Shown one piece after another: positions 12,001 to 23,400 of a DNA stretch of 64,000 nucleotides (position 1 is its first letter; every line of letters starts with the position of its first letter). Source of the stretch: Marisa cornuarietis (taxonomy: Eukaryota; Mollusca; Gastropoda; Architaenioglossa; Ampullariidae); NCBI GenBank assembly GCA_004794655.1, contig SMMW01000554.1, positions 12,564,501 through 12,628,500 on the forward strand, given 5' to 3'. A model generated the notes under the pieces. That model was not told the DNA's origin, did no database searches, and was given only the letters and a program-made list of their open reading frames with translations. Made by a program: the position numbers and the translations under genes.

Positions 12001-15000
12001 TTTATCCGTAGTTACTTGAAAGGACACAATGTTTCTCCTCCTGCTTCTCTATCACCAGACATGCAACTACAGTAGTCTACACAAAAGCTCCTTGTTCTCG
12101 TTCGCCTATTGTTTATCACACTTGGAGGCCAAATGTCGAAATAAAACTGGCAGTCATCTGCAAAGCATCCACAGGTCCGTACAGCTTGGTGTTGAGGGGT
12201 ATCGATGTCGGCCAGACCTCCGCCCACAATTCCTGAACGAGCCTACACTTCTGTAGAGTATGATGTGCTCCGTGATTTGTTCTGCATCTCCACAAGAGCA
12301 CATTGGGATGGCACCAGGTGGCGCTTGCGGTATAGGTGGTCCTTCAGTCCGTTGTGCCATTTCCTGACGCAGAAGATTATCACCTGGTCTGGACAAGTAA
12401 TGGTAGCTGTCTGGTGGTCTGTTCAGAGCTTTGACGATGGTCTTCATCTATGCCAGGCTGATCTTGTTTTCATCCTGCTTCAGCTGTTAACTTTGCCATT
12501 CTGTCAGCCTGCTCATTGCACTCAACACCAAAGTGTGGGGGTATCCACTGCAGTACTGTTTAAAGCATTTGATATTTCGCTTGATATATTCTTAGTGGTG
12601 GATTCTGAACTTTGAGACTATGTTTTCCCCACTCCAATAGCGGGGTGACCATCCTCAACCCAGCGCATTACCAGGTGGTGTACAGGCTGTACAAATCCCT
12701 GGTAGTGCCGATCCTGCTCTACTGATGCAACACGTGGACTCTGCTCGCCGAAACGGAAAGGAGAATCCAGGCATTCGAGAACAAGTGCCCGAGGAGGCTG
12801 CTCCGGATCTCATACAAAGAACATAAAACCAACGACTGTACGAAACAAGATTGGCACACTCGTAGGACACCAGGAACCTCTACTATCAACAGTCAAGCGA
12901 CGTAAGCTGGTCTTCTTTGGCCATGTGACCCGCCACGACACATTGTCGAAGACTATCCTTCAAGGCACCTTGGAGGGCGGCCGACGCCGTGGTGGGCAGA
13001 GAAAGAACTGGCTTACGAAGGTCAAAGACTGGACTAGTCGTCCTGTACAGGACCTGCTGACTATCGCCCACAATAGGCAAGAGTGGCGGGCCTGTCAGCT
13101 GCCGAGTCTATCCATGTGCTCTCCCCAACGCCAGGTGCCAGGCAAGGGACGAATGACTGACTGACCAGGTGGTGAATAGGAGAATGGCCCCCCAGATATG
13201 GAGGTTAGCTGTTAAATGAGCCTGATTCTTCCTGGACAAATAAGCAGTCGTTGACCAACTGGCGCTGTTCCTTTCAGGATGGGACAGGGTAGGCGGTGGC
13301 ACTGCTTTCCATGTTTCCAATGACAGATCCACCACGCTATAAAGAGCCGCCTAATAAGCTCTGGCTCTGGGCAGGGGTCCCAGCAAACAGTACCCCCTGT
13401 GCTCACAGGGCAGGATGTACAGACCATGAGCTAAGGCCAGGTAACCCTGAAAAGGCTTTGAATGCTGAGAGAGAGAGAGGTGTTGGTCCACACAGCTCAG
13501 TCTAATCAACCACAACATCATGCACCCACAGCCTAATGACACTTGGAAACAAAGCATCATGATGCAGTAGGTACCAGCGTGTACACAGTCGTGACGTTAT
13601 CGTCGTCCTGAACACCATAATGAACAGTCATGATGAACGGCATAGTACAGTTTCACTCTATCGTCGTGATGAAAACCATGGTGAACAGTCATGATGATTA
13701 GTCATGATGAACAATGATGATGAACGGGAATCCCAGACACTTAATCCCCTAGACTTTTAATCCCCAGACACTTAATCCTCAAAATTAAATTTCAAATAAA
13801 AAAATTATGAAGTGAATGAAAAATGTAATTCAAATTCAAATAATTATTTTCATGTAAGCATCAAAATAAATTTGACAATTAAAATAATACTTAACTTCAA
13901 CATCTGTAACATTAGTTAAAGTTCATGTGAGCTATTATAGTCAATGTTCTTCAACAATATGATATGAAACGTGTTGTTAATCAATATGACAGGTAAGCTA
14001 ATGATCGGAGGTACCCTAATTGGGGCGATTGTTAAGTCTCATTAGAGTTACCACGCGACACATTTCTCTTACGGTTATAATATTTCAAGTTCACAAAATA
14101 GCAGTTTTGAGTGTTGTGTCGCGATTTGGGGGCATTTTTGAGGATTAAGTGTCTGGGGATTAAGTGGCTAGGGATTAAATGTCTAGGGGATTAAGTGTCG
14201 GGGATTAAGTGTCCGGTCACCAATGAACGGCATTGTATAGTATCACTCTATCGTCCCCGGAACACAGTAAATCCTTCTGCTGACAATAGGTGAAAAACTT
14301 GTCAGAATAAATCATCATGGGAAAATAAATTGGAATGATTTTCCCCAACTCACTCCAGCAAAAGAGGTGTTATGTTGTAATGCTGAAAACATAAATCACA
14401 ATTGTCAAGTGTCTGTGAAGCAACTGCCAGACGCTTCTCACTCCTGATATTACTGACCAGGGCTTCTTTCGCTATCAATTCATAAATCATTTCTTTCCTG
14501 TCTGGTCTATTTTAACTGTTCACTGGGAGCCAGTGAATGCACTGTAGTATAGGGGTGATGTGCTCAGTGGACGACTTTGCACGGTACTGTAAGAAACATC
14601 AGAATAAATATCATATCAGCGAGTATTTGAGCCGCAAAAGGTTACAGGCAGGTAACAGTATTTTTATTTATTACGTATACCTGCTTTTTCCTTTGTAGTG
14701 GAAAAAGCATTTGAGAAGGAAGAAATATCAGTGTTGAATGACTTTTATGGTAACTTAAGACTTGTCTTCCATAACTGACCTCGTAATTTTAACTGATATA
14801 GTGGATGATGGGTGGGTGGGAGTCAACGAGTTTTGCTTTGTTAGAAACCCTCTGTGCATCACTGCCTGTGAAGCGGTTGGGATGAAGTCAAATTTGTTCT
14901 GTGTTCTAGACCAGTGGTTCTCAAAGTGTGGTCCGCACTAGTCACCTAGTGGTCCGCAGGCATAAGTCAGGTGGTCCGCGGCTGACAGCCGTCATATGTC

Positions 15001-15546
15001 AGCAAAGTGTGGTTTAAATCGCCAGATCGGCTTGTAGAAAACTTCAGTTAGGTTTGTGTGGGACCCCCAAGTCTCTCTCTCTCACACACACACACCCACA
15101 TGATCCTCTTTCTCTCTCTCTCTTTCACTCACACAAAAGCGCAACTGTGAGCGCGAGCACGAACAGAAAGAGAAAAAAGACGCTTCATTTTTCTCTCGCC
15201 ATTTGTTAAAAAGCTGTGTCTATAGCTAAATTTGACAAATCTGTAACAGAGTATGATATAAATACATACACAGCATACAAGGAACGTTATTTGTATAGGG
15301 AAGCTACTAGATAGATACACTAAAGAAAAATTAAAGCTCACCCACGGTGGCGTTATCCAGGATACGGAGGTCATGATCTCCCTCACTCAACCCCCCGCGG
15401 CACGTGCTGACCTGTCCCCCGTCCCAGATGACGTGGACGGTGTCATCACTGGCCTGCTCCACGACTGTCCCAACGTGGCCTTCACCCCCATCTTCATCGC
15501 CCATCGTCCAGTCAGGACCACGCAGCACACGTAAGCCAAGCTCCAT
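61..15546 (-). CDS. mib2-like: MIB2-like E3 ubiquitin ligase, copy A (5' nine coding exons; 3' part outside window)
   Basis: Mind bomb proteins are RING E3 ligases that ubiquitinate Notch ligands (DSL proteins) and other targets. Coding exons by splice site and phase: 15342-15546, 4344-4515, 3601-3707, 3227-3421, 2440-2591, 1938-2042, 1527-1631, 948-1122, 61-203; the frame stays open throughout (453 codons seen). Domain order: MIB/HERC2 domain (residues about 5-68, with VLRGPDW and [10 protein letters not shown]), ZZ finger (about 75-115, with all Cys/His ligands: CDEC, QCAEC, CSLC, RHSLGH), second MIB/HERC2 (about 140-226, split over exons 3-4), three SH3_15-type Mib repeats (exons 5-6, 7-8), then the start of the ankyrin region (exon 9). 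The donor after exon 5 (GAG|GTTCGA) is weak. Intron 1 is about 10.8 kb and hosts a nested zinc-finger gene. MIB2 rather than MIB1 is judged from the Mib-repeat sequences; confidence in the family is high, in the 1-versus-2 assignment moderate. The ankyrin and RING regions lie beyond position 1. Confidence 0.92.
4631..6422. mobile_element. Non-autonomous hAT-like element, about 1.8 kb
   Basis: The left end starts CAGGACCGG and the right end finishes CCGGCCCTG, giving short inverted termini. Each end also carries CCTAGGGCGCA in the same orientation, the usual layout of a common hAT family whose ends read like 'GCCTAGGGCGC'. No transposase frame was found inside. A ~290 bp segment (4690-4965) is repeated in tandem at 4985-5270. 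The outer 8-bp flanks (TCCTCTCT and AGTCTGTG) do not match, so the target duplication is lost or the ends are slightly misplaced. It lies in intron 1 of mib2-like A. Confidence 0.65.
4690..5270. repeat. Tandem duplication (~290 bp x2) inside the hAT-like element
   Basis: The two units share AGAATGACATTAGC, TTTCCTCTGCTTGTAG, CCCCATTATT and GTGACCAGCTAACCA in the same order, about 295 bp apart, with moderate divergence. The second unit has a short insertion (GGGCGCTCTTGAAG) before the shared GTGACCAGC. Confidence 0.8.
6822..7048. repeat. Direct repeat copy 1 (left of the zinc-finger gene)
   Basis: About 200 bp here recur at 14719-14911 with few mismatches, in the same orientation: AGAAATATCAGTGTTGAATG, then after an indel CTTCCATAACTGACCTCG, GTCAACGAGTTTTGCTTTG and GGATGAAGTCAAATTTG. 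No coding potential seen. The two copies bracket the nested C2H2 gene. Confidence 0.9.
7804..10575 (+). CDS. C2H2 zinc-finger protein with 22 fingers, nested in intron 1 of mib2-like A
   Basis: A 923-codon single-exon reading frame, probably a nuclear DNA-binding protein. Residues 306-916 form 22 consecutive C2H2 fingers of 28-residue period, all with intact C-x2-C and H-x3-H ligands. The linker is [12 protein letters not shown] rather than the usual TGEKPYxC. The N-terminal 300 residues have no recognised domain (no KRAB, SCAN, BTB or ZAD). They contain four diverged ~44-residue repeats beginning near residues 54, 98, 141 and 182 (AAHIQKSxWIQE and variants) and eight psi-K-x-E motifs. A pyrimidine-poor but plausible splice acceptor (GTTTCAG) sits at about 7764-7770, so a 5' non-coding exon is likely upstream. 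The gene runs opposite to the host gene. The array is interrupted by a TAA, with decayed fingers continuing downstream. Orthology cannot be assigned; it looks like a lineage-specific expansion member. Confidence 0.92.
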   Translation: MNKLRPCAQFTSGSTLTTDQEQLTVILGEQNASCSIKTEHVPGQQLHDNNSENAAHIQKSIWIQERDVKLEYHSQDATCIKTEHVSGQQILEIKPEHAAHIQKSNWIQESGVKLEYHSQGSTCSDKQTPSEELSHIKIEQAAHNQRTGWRQDSVVNTEVNSEDAIYSIKVEKVPGHLNIVCATHIKQTNWKHESVVKMRLYSQDSTCLIQTEQEPMHAAMTEEQLVTKQEEQDYSHKVKTEVYLSGQQVVREHDIDENFKEISEASFETPEVMNIVTEYHQCPTTANVKEGHKNSEKQTNNVAKPYHCKVCCSSFSFRCNLTKHMLTHIDVKSHQCSLCKVSFERSGDLKKHMLTHSEVKPHQCSVCNVSFKRSYHLKMHMLIHSDVKPHQCSVCNLSFKRSDYLKLHMLTHSDVKPHQCCVCNVSFKRLCYLKDHMLSHSDVKPHRCSLCKVSFKRSGDLKLHMLTHSGVKPHQCSVCNVSFKRSYHLKMHILTHSDVKPHQCSVCNVSFKRLHYLKLHMLTHSNEKPYFCSLCAATFKRSYALKKHMLTHSDVKTHQCSVCQVSFKRSHYLEKHMLTHSDVKTHQCGICQVSFKRSCDLNMHMLTHSDVKPHQCSVCDVSFKRSYHLKMHMLIHSDVKPHQCSVCNVSFKRSDYLKLHMLTHSDVKPHQCHVCNVSFKRSCSLKDHMLTHSDVKPHQCSQCKVSFKRSGDLKLHMLTHSNWKPQLCSLCAATFKRSHHLKMHMLSHSDVKPHQCSVCDVSFKRLHYLNLHMLTHRDVKPHQCSVCQVSFKRLDYLKKHMLTHSDVKPHQCSVCDVSFKRSHYLKLHMLTHSDVKPHQCSVCDVSYKRSGDLKLHMVTHSDVKPHQCSVCDVSFKRSGELKKHMLTHNYVKTQQCSVCQVSFKRSCDLNMHMLTHNDENPHL
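10555..11420 (+). pseudogene. Decayed zinc fingers beyond the stop codon of the C2H2 gene
   Basis: Sequence after the TAA at 10573-10575 still resembles the finger array at DNA level: spaced copies of CACATGCTGACCCACAG and GATGTGAAACC occur at 10620-10660 and further degenerate fingers reach about 10890. An isolated finger-like relic (ATTGGTGAGAAAGC, then CTCATTTAAAAGGCATGTG) lies at about 11350-11415. Compared with finger 16, the codons TTG TGC AGT TTG TGT GCT have become TTG TAA AGT T-GT GTG CT, i.e. a new stop plus a one-base deletion. The protein-coding array was therefore longer in an ancestor. It may now be 3' UTR. Confidence 0.75.
12110..12600 (-). mobile_element. Jockey/I-type retrotransposon fragment (RNase H end)
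   Basis: The minus strand encodes, with frameshifts, a C-terminal piece of a non-LTR retrotransposon polyprotein: an RNase H-like end ([18 protein letters not shown]), then a [12 protein letters not shown] zinc knuckle segment and [16 protein letters not shown]. Several frames must be joined, so it is dead. Confidence 0.65.
12655..13135 (+). mobile_element. Non-LTR retrotransposon 3' RT fragment
   Basis: The plus strand encodes a broken reverse-transcriptase C-terminus: [14 protein letters not shown], a stop in place of Gly, then [26 protein letters not shown] and [18 protein letters not shown]. These blocks are characteristic of the region after the RT catalytic core in RTE-like elements. 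Frame breaks make it non-functional. It faces the jockey fragment just to its left. Confidence 0.75.
13728..14222. mobile_element. Internally deleted MULE (Mutator-like) element
   Basis: Both ends carry arrays of CTTAATCCC(C)AGACA and its complement GTGTCTGGGGATTAAG. The right terminal region (GTGTTGTGTCGCGATTTGGG, GGATTAAGTG...) is the reverse complement of the left terminal region of the larger element at 38034-38904. No transposase remains. Flanks share ATGAACGG (13720-13727 and 14223-14230), a likely 8-bp target duplication. It sits inside a degenerate tandem repeat (GATGAACGGCATAGTAC..., 13600-13727 and 14221-14260). Confidence 0.7.
14719..14911. repeat. Direct repeat copy 2 (right of the zinc-finger gene)
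   Basis: This is the partner of the repeat at 6822-7048. It ends in GTTCTAGAC followed directly by a hAT terminus, whereas copy 1 reads GTTGTAGAC followed by unrelated sequence, so copy 2 appears to be cut by the insertion. Confidence 0.9.
14912..15010. mobile_element. hAT-type terminus (CAGTGGTTCTCAAAG...)
   Basis: The CAGTGGTTCTCAAAGTGTGG end is typical of non-autonomous hAT elements. It is preceded by TTCTAGAC, matching the hAT target preference nTCTAGAn. The right end was not identified. Confidence 0.6.
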
Positions 15547-15696
15547 CTTTCAATCGTCAGCCACCTTTAGCTGAAACAGCAGGAAGTTTGTACGAACAGT
15601 TTATTTTTACCATTTCTTTCTTTTATTCTTTCGTTTGGTCAATCGTAGAAAACAGCATGCTTCTAAAGTTTTTTTTCGTGTCGAAGAAAAAATGGA

Positions 15697-16089
15697 TACC
15701 GTAAATTTCCGTCTACTGAGCGCACCTGTTTATAAGCCGCACCCACTAAATTTTTTTAAATCTTAATTTTTTTCACAAATAAGCCGCAGTGGTGTATAAG
15801 CTGCAAATATATACAACATGAAACTGCATCGTCGGCATTTCATCTCGTTTTCGGCATGATGAGGGTGTGTGCTTCAGCAACTACATGCTTCAATTGTATT
15901 CGGCTTTGATTTTAAAATGTGAACAGGTAACACTGTAACAACGTTAATAGCTAACACTTGAACATGGACCTCATCGAAAAATTAATCGGAACTTGAAAAA
16001 TCCGAAAAAAATCCTCAAAGAAGCCGTATCGCTGTTTAAGCCGCAGGGTTTCATTTAAAGCTGAGGAAAAAAGTCCGAAATTTACGGTA
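15697..16089. mobile_element. MITE with ACCGTAAATTTCCG terminal inverted repeats
   Basis: Starts TACCGTAAATTTCCG and ends CGAAATTTACGGTA. Internal AAGCCGCA motifs recur (TATAAGCCGCACC, AATAAGCCGCAG, TTTAAGCCGCAGG). Flanking TA on both sides suggests a TA target. About 390 bp, no open frame. It lies between mib2-like A and the gene-poor region. Confidence 0.7.
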
Positions 16090-17496
16090 AATGACTAACG
16101 CAGCCAAAGGTCAAGAAAGCTATTTCCCAAACAAGGTCTATTTAAAAGCTTTCAAGTATCCATGCCACAGAAAGGTTCCATAAATTGTGGCCCATGGACA
16201 TTTTTTGATACGTCTACGTGTTACGTACGTGAACGTCCCATTGTACAAAGTCAAGAGGCAATGAGTTTTGTGTATAAATAAATATTGTAATCAGATGCAC
16301 TAACTGGTGTTAACTGTAACAATGAGTTAAAGTATTAGTCTTCATTAAACATTAGGTCCCGCGCGTACTCTGATACTCGGGTATAGGTATGTGACACTTA
16401 GAGCAGGATATATTTATATGTACGAATACTTTTTAAGTGTTAGCAATCCAGCTCATTCAGATACGGCAGTGTACGTGAGACCGTAACCTCTGATCGTAAG
16501 GCTGTGGATTAATTTTTGTCAACTCGAGTCAGCATTTTGTTTTTTCCCCCGTGTAGTCAATCACAGTGGTAAAGTTTCCAAGTTCTCTTCCTTTCATTTA
16601 ACTGTTTCAAGCAGCAGCTTCGTGGCGTTTCAGCGGTGGGGAGTGGGAATGGGTGGGGAGGATGCGGTTACCCCGGGCACTTTCTGTTTGACTGCTTTGA
16701 TGTAAATAAAACCCTTCATAAAAATAATCCTGAGGTAGCCCTGAGGTAACGTTAAATTTAATTCATGACGATGGCCCCATGTACGTAGTGTTACACTGAA
16801 GTCACGATCCACTCTCAGTCACATTTCTTTCTTGTCCACAGAGTCTTTTTGTCTTGTCTTCTCTGTCTCGTCTGTTGTTCCCACTTCCACCCCACACCCC
16901 ACCCCACACCTCCACGTGCTCTGTTTGGCAGTTGCTGTGGACAACGAGAAATCTAACGAAAAACAATAATACGACCGTATGAGATATATGAGAACTATGT
17001 CAGTGTTCTATATTCTCCACAGCAGATAGATCCTTCGATAATAGTATTCTGTTATAGTCGTATCCATTTTCGCGGGTGGTGGGGGGGAAGGGAGGAAGAA
17101 GTGGTCGGGCGGAGAGGGTGAGATCGGTTTAAAGGAAGTATCCCTTCTGTGGTAGGGGCTGGCTTAGACTGGTTGGCAGCAGTGTGCGTTGGTCTACACG
17201 GAGCTGATGGGGGGGCCACACGGAGAAGAGGGAAGCACTTAACCCCCAGCTAGACGGACAGCACAAGTGGATGTGCGAGGACGTGGCTTTGCATCCTGAG
17301 GAGTTCGTTGCAAGCAGAAGCAACGGACAGCTGGTCAACCGAACAATGTTCCCCAGTGCGGATGTCTAGAATTTCGATGTTTAACGGCAACCAAAGGACA
17401 GTGAGGCTTCTTACGAAGTGTAGAAACCGCAGAGATGGAGGCAAAGAGGCGATGCATCTCGGTGGCACCGCCACTGTGGGTGGACACCCTCTAGTC

Positions 17497-17570
17497 CAGG
17501 GGTGGACCAAGTTTTCTTTTTGTGGCCCGGTCGCAGAATTCTAAACTATGCGGTGGGCCGGTAACATACC
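17497..17570. mobile_element. hAT-type terminus (CAGGGGTGGACCAAG...)
   Basis: CAGGGGTGGACCAAG followed by GTGGCCCGGTCGC and GGTGGGCCGGTAAC is the usual end of a non-autonomous hAT family. It is preceded by CTCTAGTC, close to nTCTAGAn, and followed by a poly-A run. Other end not found. Confidence 0.55.
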
Positions 17571-19920
17571 AAAAAAAAAAAAAAAACCCACGCAATGATT
17601 ACACAACAATCCTAGTGAAAACGGAATGATAATTAAAATGCGTACATAATGATGTTCCCTTATCGATTTTAATTTGAAACGTGGAGCGGTTTGAATTCGC
17701 TTGCGAGTCTTTCAAAATATGGCAACAATGGTGAAATAAGTAAGCATGACTCAGTGAAAGTGAAAATGACAAAGAAAAGGAATATAAAACGGTTTTTAAG
17801 AGATTTAAATTACTTAGCGGATGAAACCAAAAGGAACAATATGGCTCTTGTAAAATGATTGGAATTGCAATATTTGATAAGAAATAATCAGTTACTATAT
17901 TTTGCTTAACAAAAATAACATTAATAATAATAATAGTGAAGATTTTTATAGCGCATATTCACACTCATAGAGAGCATGCTCTTAGCGCTTGAAACGGGGA
18001 AGAGACGTGGACTAAGTAGACACAGAACAAAGGGACGAAAGAAAACGACAGTACTGACGACGAAACAGAAAACAATAGGCATCAAGTAACAGGAACAGAG
18101 AAATATAGTGATTCTGCCAAGAAAGATGGGTAAAGTAGCAAGAGGGAAAGGGGGGGTAAGAAGGACTAGCATTGCGGACTGTGTTCGGAGTAATGCTCAT
18201 TAAAAAGCTAAAATTCAAATTAACTTTGAGGATGACAGATGCACGTATAAGGATAAGCAAACATTTACGAAAATCCGAAAATATCTGGGCAGCGGGTCAC
18301 TCGGTGGAATGACATCTACATCCTTAGCGCGTTTCCGAGAAAATGACCTATTTACGTGACCAAATATATGGTAGCCTAAAAATAAATCCCACTCAAATAT
18401 TTTTTTGGAGTGTAAAGATACTCGAACTCGGAATGTAAAGATAAACATTGTGTGTTCGTCCCGCTGCACATACCATACCGCCTCCAAACCTACAGCCCCT
18501 TATGTACCTACCGAGGACACTTAACCACGGTACAGTAAACACTCTCACACTCACAGCTGAGTCCCCTCACCTCACACACCACTCACTGACTCACACACCA
18601 CCACCACCACCACCACTGCTGCCAATTATGGCGGATTGTTATCTAGTACAGCGGTGTAGTGGCACCTGTGTAAGGGACACAAGTGCATGGAGGAATTGCA
18701 CGGCTGGACTCTGCATGTTTATTAACAACACCTCAGTAATGAAAAAATGCTAAAAACGTGTTACTACAATATACTAATACTTGTAAACTAATGGCTGGGA
18801 AAATAGTCTCTGTATACTCTCCTCCCCTGGGGACTACCATAAATGACATGCAGACAAAACACACATCAGAAGAAAAAAAAAAAAACACTTGCCCGAGCTT
18901 AAGTCGATTATGGTCGATGGAAAGTGTTTTCGCTGCCGAAGGGAGGACAGCGTTCAGGTGATTCTTCTTGTTGTTGGAAGATATGTAAACTTGTTATACT
19001 TTATCTCAATCCAGTTAGAAGTGTGCATCGGATCTGCCTCAGCAGTTTGACCCGCGATATATACGTCTCTACATCCCAAGGTCTGTCAACCGGGAAGTCT
19101 TGCATTTGTAGACTTTGTTCTCTTTTTAAAAAAAAAATAGGACATAATATCAGCAATCCGGGGGTTCTATATTTGGCTACTCAGCTTTCCCGGAACGTCA
19201 TGTTTGATAGACTTCACAAATGAGTCGATCATCTACATCGACTCTCGTAAAGCGTTGTATATATAAGAGGGTGGACGGGGAGCGAAGAGGAGCAGTGGGA
19301 GACTCATCATGAGAATAAAATACAATTAAGCCCGGGAGCTCATAAACACTATTCCACAACTAGAGCTGCATTATCACCCTGATTGACATGCACATCATCA
19401 GCTAATTTTTTCTTTTTTTACTTTGATTGATTCTGTGTGAATCATTTGATTGATGTGCGCAACACCTCAGTGAGTAGTTTTCATCGTTTCTGATGAGACG
19501 TAACGTGCTGCATTCAGCTCTTAAACACTTCAACAGGTTGTATTAGAAAGAATTGTTTTAAATAGCTGACAGAAGCTACTCCCAGCTGGATAAAACCCAA
19601 AATACGAGAATCCCGGATCTCTTTGCACTAAGCATAACGTATAAACTCGCTAAACGCTACAAGACTTGGACTTTCAAAGGCTTCTGAACAGATTATTCTT
19701 TCCTCAGAACCAGCGCCTTTACATGGTCGTAATGAGCATCTTTTTCACGCCCTCATAATGTTTGGGGAGACCGAGGGCTGACCCACAGTCTTCTCAGTTG
19801 TCGGTCTGACGACCTGGCGTTAACAGATGCAGACAAAATTTAAAGCTTCCTGTATCTTTTTTTTCTCTTCTGTTTTTGCTGCGCAATGAGCATTCTTTTG
19901 AATGGATACCTGCGCAATAT

Positions 19921-19923
<3 letters not shown>

Positions 19924-19958
<35 letters not shown>
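19924..19958. repeat. (ATC)n microsatellite
   Basis: About eleven to twelve perfect ATC units; on the minus strand they read as a run of Asp codons, which is not a real gene. Confidence 0.97.
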
Positions 19959-20499
19959 TTTATCAGTCCTTGTCCACACTGCACCTATTGAGATCATAAT
20001 TCATGCATGTCTTTAATGAAATTTCGCAGTGTCACGTTGCTGTTTTCACTCAGCGCCATTTTATCTTTCCTGTTTGATATTTCTCGAAGTACAGGTGGGA
20101 GCGGGAGCGCTTGTTTGAAATCGGGTATCGGTGGCAGTGTCCTGCTTCCCTACATATTGCACTTTGCCCAGCCACCCGACCTTTCCCGCCCCGGTTGACC
20201 TTGAAGTGGATGCCACGGCGCCCAGCTTCCAATATCAACAGCGGGTGAACACCCGGGAAATGCGCCTTGTTTTGGGGGGTAGAAAGCATGTCCTTCCTAT
20301 GATCTGTACTCACGATTCCGGAAAGGAAACCAGTGACACCTAGCGCAGCTCCAAACCCCTACAGACCGCGTGCGTGGGAGAGATGGCTCGTTGTGGAGAC
20401 TCCTATCCGGCTACATTATGTTCAATTACTCAGATCCCTTTATCAAAGAATGCAGTGCGAGTACGTGACGATACCCCTGATTATTGTTATTTTATCGTA

Positions 20500-23400
20500 G
20501 ACGAGATGCAAGTTTAGTAACAGCTTTATGTTTGAAAAAATGGTTTCTCTCCCACCAACCTTTGATTTTTTTTCTGAGATTTTCCATGGAGGACTACATC
20601 TGAAATGGACAAGTGTTTCAGAGTACAGTTACTGGTGCTGCTATTGAATCGTACTAGTGTTTGCACAACTTTACTAGTTACATCATTCAACTCATGTATT
20701 ACAGGACTCTCATCTTCCACAGGAGTCCAAGTGTAATGAGGTTTTCAAATATAAATGTTGTTCAAGCATCTTTTTGTGGCTTACAGGACTCAGATACACA
20801 ATTAACCTGTGTGTAGGAAATGCACATAAATGTAGATGGTCATACTGCTTGCTCACTTTCCAAAGTTTCCATTTTTCCATAAAACATTTCATTTGATGTC
20901 ATACTTGAGAATAGCTAGATTTGTAATGGTTGTGAAATTTTGTTCTTTTAAAGCACATGGTCATGTTTTATGTAAATTAGTGATCTTCTAACGTTACTGA
21001 TGGCAGACACAAAAATTTGCTGGAAAGGAGTGACAAAAATACATGTTCAAGTATTTACTGTACAATTAAGTTTATCAAGGTATACTCTGCAAGAACTGCG
21101 CACACATCTGTACCTCACTTTCATACCTCTTCAGCCTTTCAATTTCAGCTACACCTTTGTTGGGAGAAATTTTGCACCAGCCCTTCCCTACCTCATTTAC
21201 TTTTCTTTCTTCTGGACTCATAATTAGGAAGCAGACATAATACTGCCTCAGAGTTAATGAAAACAGTTCCACACTTTCAACTGTGGAGCATGTTGCAAGC
21301 TTTCAAATTTTTTTAAAATTAGGAACACACTAATGACCAAAGAGTTCATAATTTCATTACTAACGTGAATGAAATTCACAAGTGAAGGAAACCGCACGAC
21401 ACCTGTGCTTAAAATCGAACCTTACTGCTCAGCAAAACTCGCTGGAAACAGAGCATAAAGTGTATCACAAAAACGTATTCTGGTGGCATTGTACGACAAA
21501 GAGGCATGACAGATTTTATATTAATATTTTCTCTCTTACAAACATCGTGTGAAGTGTAATTCCAGACAGGATGGTAGGGCAGAGACATCTTGCCCTCAGT
21601 TTGTACAAGAGTTGTTTGAAGCCAGTGAACTTCTGTTGCATTTTATTTCCATATGACATTGCAAAAAAACATACATGTTTTATATACATACACATCTTGT
21701 GTCAGTGCATAGGCTTGCATTTGCCTGTGTAACAATGTGATCTTCAAAACAGTGGGCAGAAGACACAGGCTGTATCAAGCATACGTAGAAGCCTACGTAG
21801 CATTTTATTTTACAAAAATCTAAACAGTTTGCTATAAACAAGTCACACTTTTTCTCCACACAAAACATTTTTGTGGTGGGGGGAGGGGAGTCTAGGGATA
21901 GAAGACAGAAATCTTGTGTATTTAAATTTTCACAAACAAAAATAAGAATGTGAAATTTAGGTGCATTTGTAATTTGCTTTGTATGGAATACAAAGTTTTG
22001 AGTTAAAAGAAAAAAGTTCAACGTCAAGTGCCTTAATTATTTGTTTTGTATGGAACACAAAGTTTTAATTAGAAAAATGCTGAAGTACTTTAATAATCTG
22101 TGCTGTATATATGGCAGAGGGAGTGTCAAGTAGCAAAAAAAAAAAGCTAAACACCTAGTGGACATGAACCATGTGAGAGTACAATCTTATAGTCAACAAA
22201 ATGAAAGTCTTACTTTCAGCAAATCACATTTCCCTACAGCAAGTCCTCACTCTCCCTCATCTGTCACCAATAATATAGGCATCATAAGGCTTTAGCGCCG
22301 GCAAATTTACATGCAGTGTCTTGAAGAAAAAAATCAGATCACCTCTCACTTTATGCTACAGCCTTACTCCACAAGTAAGAATATTTTGAATGTCCGAAAT
22401 TGCAAGAATTAGACTAGTCTGTTTTTGTTGAGTATGATTCTTTTAATGAAGTAAATCTTTAAGAAACGGATTACACAAAATGCATTGATATGTGAATCAA
22501 CACAGATAGTGACCTTTTAAGTCTCAGCCAAGCTAACCTTTAAGAAACACAGGAACCAGTGAACCCCAGAAATTTTCCTACTACCTCTTAACTAACGATG
22601 TGTTCATACTTTAAGTTCTAGTAATGACAATGGTCACAGACAAAGGGCTATTGCCAAGAAGAGAACAGAAGTTCTAGAGTACAGTGAATTGTTGAGGTGT
22701 ACCCAGTGCACACATGATAACCCTGCTAAATCATTACATCATTCAACATCAAAGCTGTCATTCAAACTCATGCATTAGAATATTCCATCTGTTAAGTTCC
22801 ACATAAATCATCCAAATGTACTGATCTGTTCAAAACTAAAAAAAAATGCTACTCAAGCATCTTTTGCAATAAAAATGATTCAGTGCACAATTTAAGTCTT
22901 TATCCTTCATGGCTGCGTCTTGTAAATATTGTTTTTCAAGCATATATGCTTGCCATTATGCATGCACAAACATACATTTGCACATGTACACATGTGCTAC
23001 TTGCAAAAAAAAATTCTGACTAATGCATGATGCTCTTTTGTAAATAACTGAATATTAATATTAAATTAATCTCTGTCACCATTATACACATGAATTCATC
23101 ACACCTACACAGTCCCATCTACTTCCTGATATTATCATGACCATGAAAATGTCCCCCTCCCTTAAAACATGAGTATTATATGTTACTTTTACAAATGCTG
23201 CAAACACATTATGCTATTTGATCATACATAAAAAGAACTCTGCTAAATATATGCAAGACAAGAATCTGAGATGTTCACACTTAAAAGACAAATATGTCAA
23301 GCACCCCTAATGGTTTTACAGAAAATGGTTTTACAGAGAGAGAGGACAAATGTGATGGGCTAGTTCAAGCTGTTGATGAAAATTCAATCTCTTCCCATTT

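Larger units (their letters stand above)
15547..20500. other. Upstream/intergenic region with repeats, no gene recognised
   Basis: This stretch begins with the presumed 5' UTR and promoter of mib2-like A (minus strand). It holds the MITE at 15697-16089, a hAT terminus at 17497, a SINE/short-repeat motif 'ATAGCGCATATTCACACTCATAGA' type at about 17935-18000, and an (ATC)n tract at 19924-19958. A GC-richer patch at 20080-20330 has open frames on both strands but no recognisable domain. Confidence 0.5.

Noticed and set aside
13108..13560. Several short minus-strand frames right of the RT fragment
   Set aside because: No domain recognised; likely retroelement tail or chance frames in GC-richer repeat DNA.
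19794..19997. Open frame with a poly-Asp run
   Set aside because: The Asp run is the (ATC)n microsatellite read on the minus strand; no domain or splice context.
20050..20343. GC-richer patch with overlapping frames on both strands
   Set aside because: Considered as an exon, but no domain, no matching splice phases with any neighbour, and no similar sequence elsewhere in the window.
21680..22027. 115-codon minus-strand frame
   Set aside because: AT-rich chance frame without homology; lies in the possible 3' UTR.
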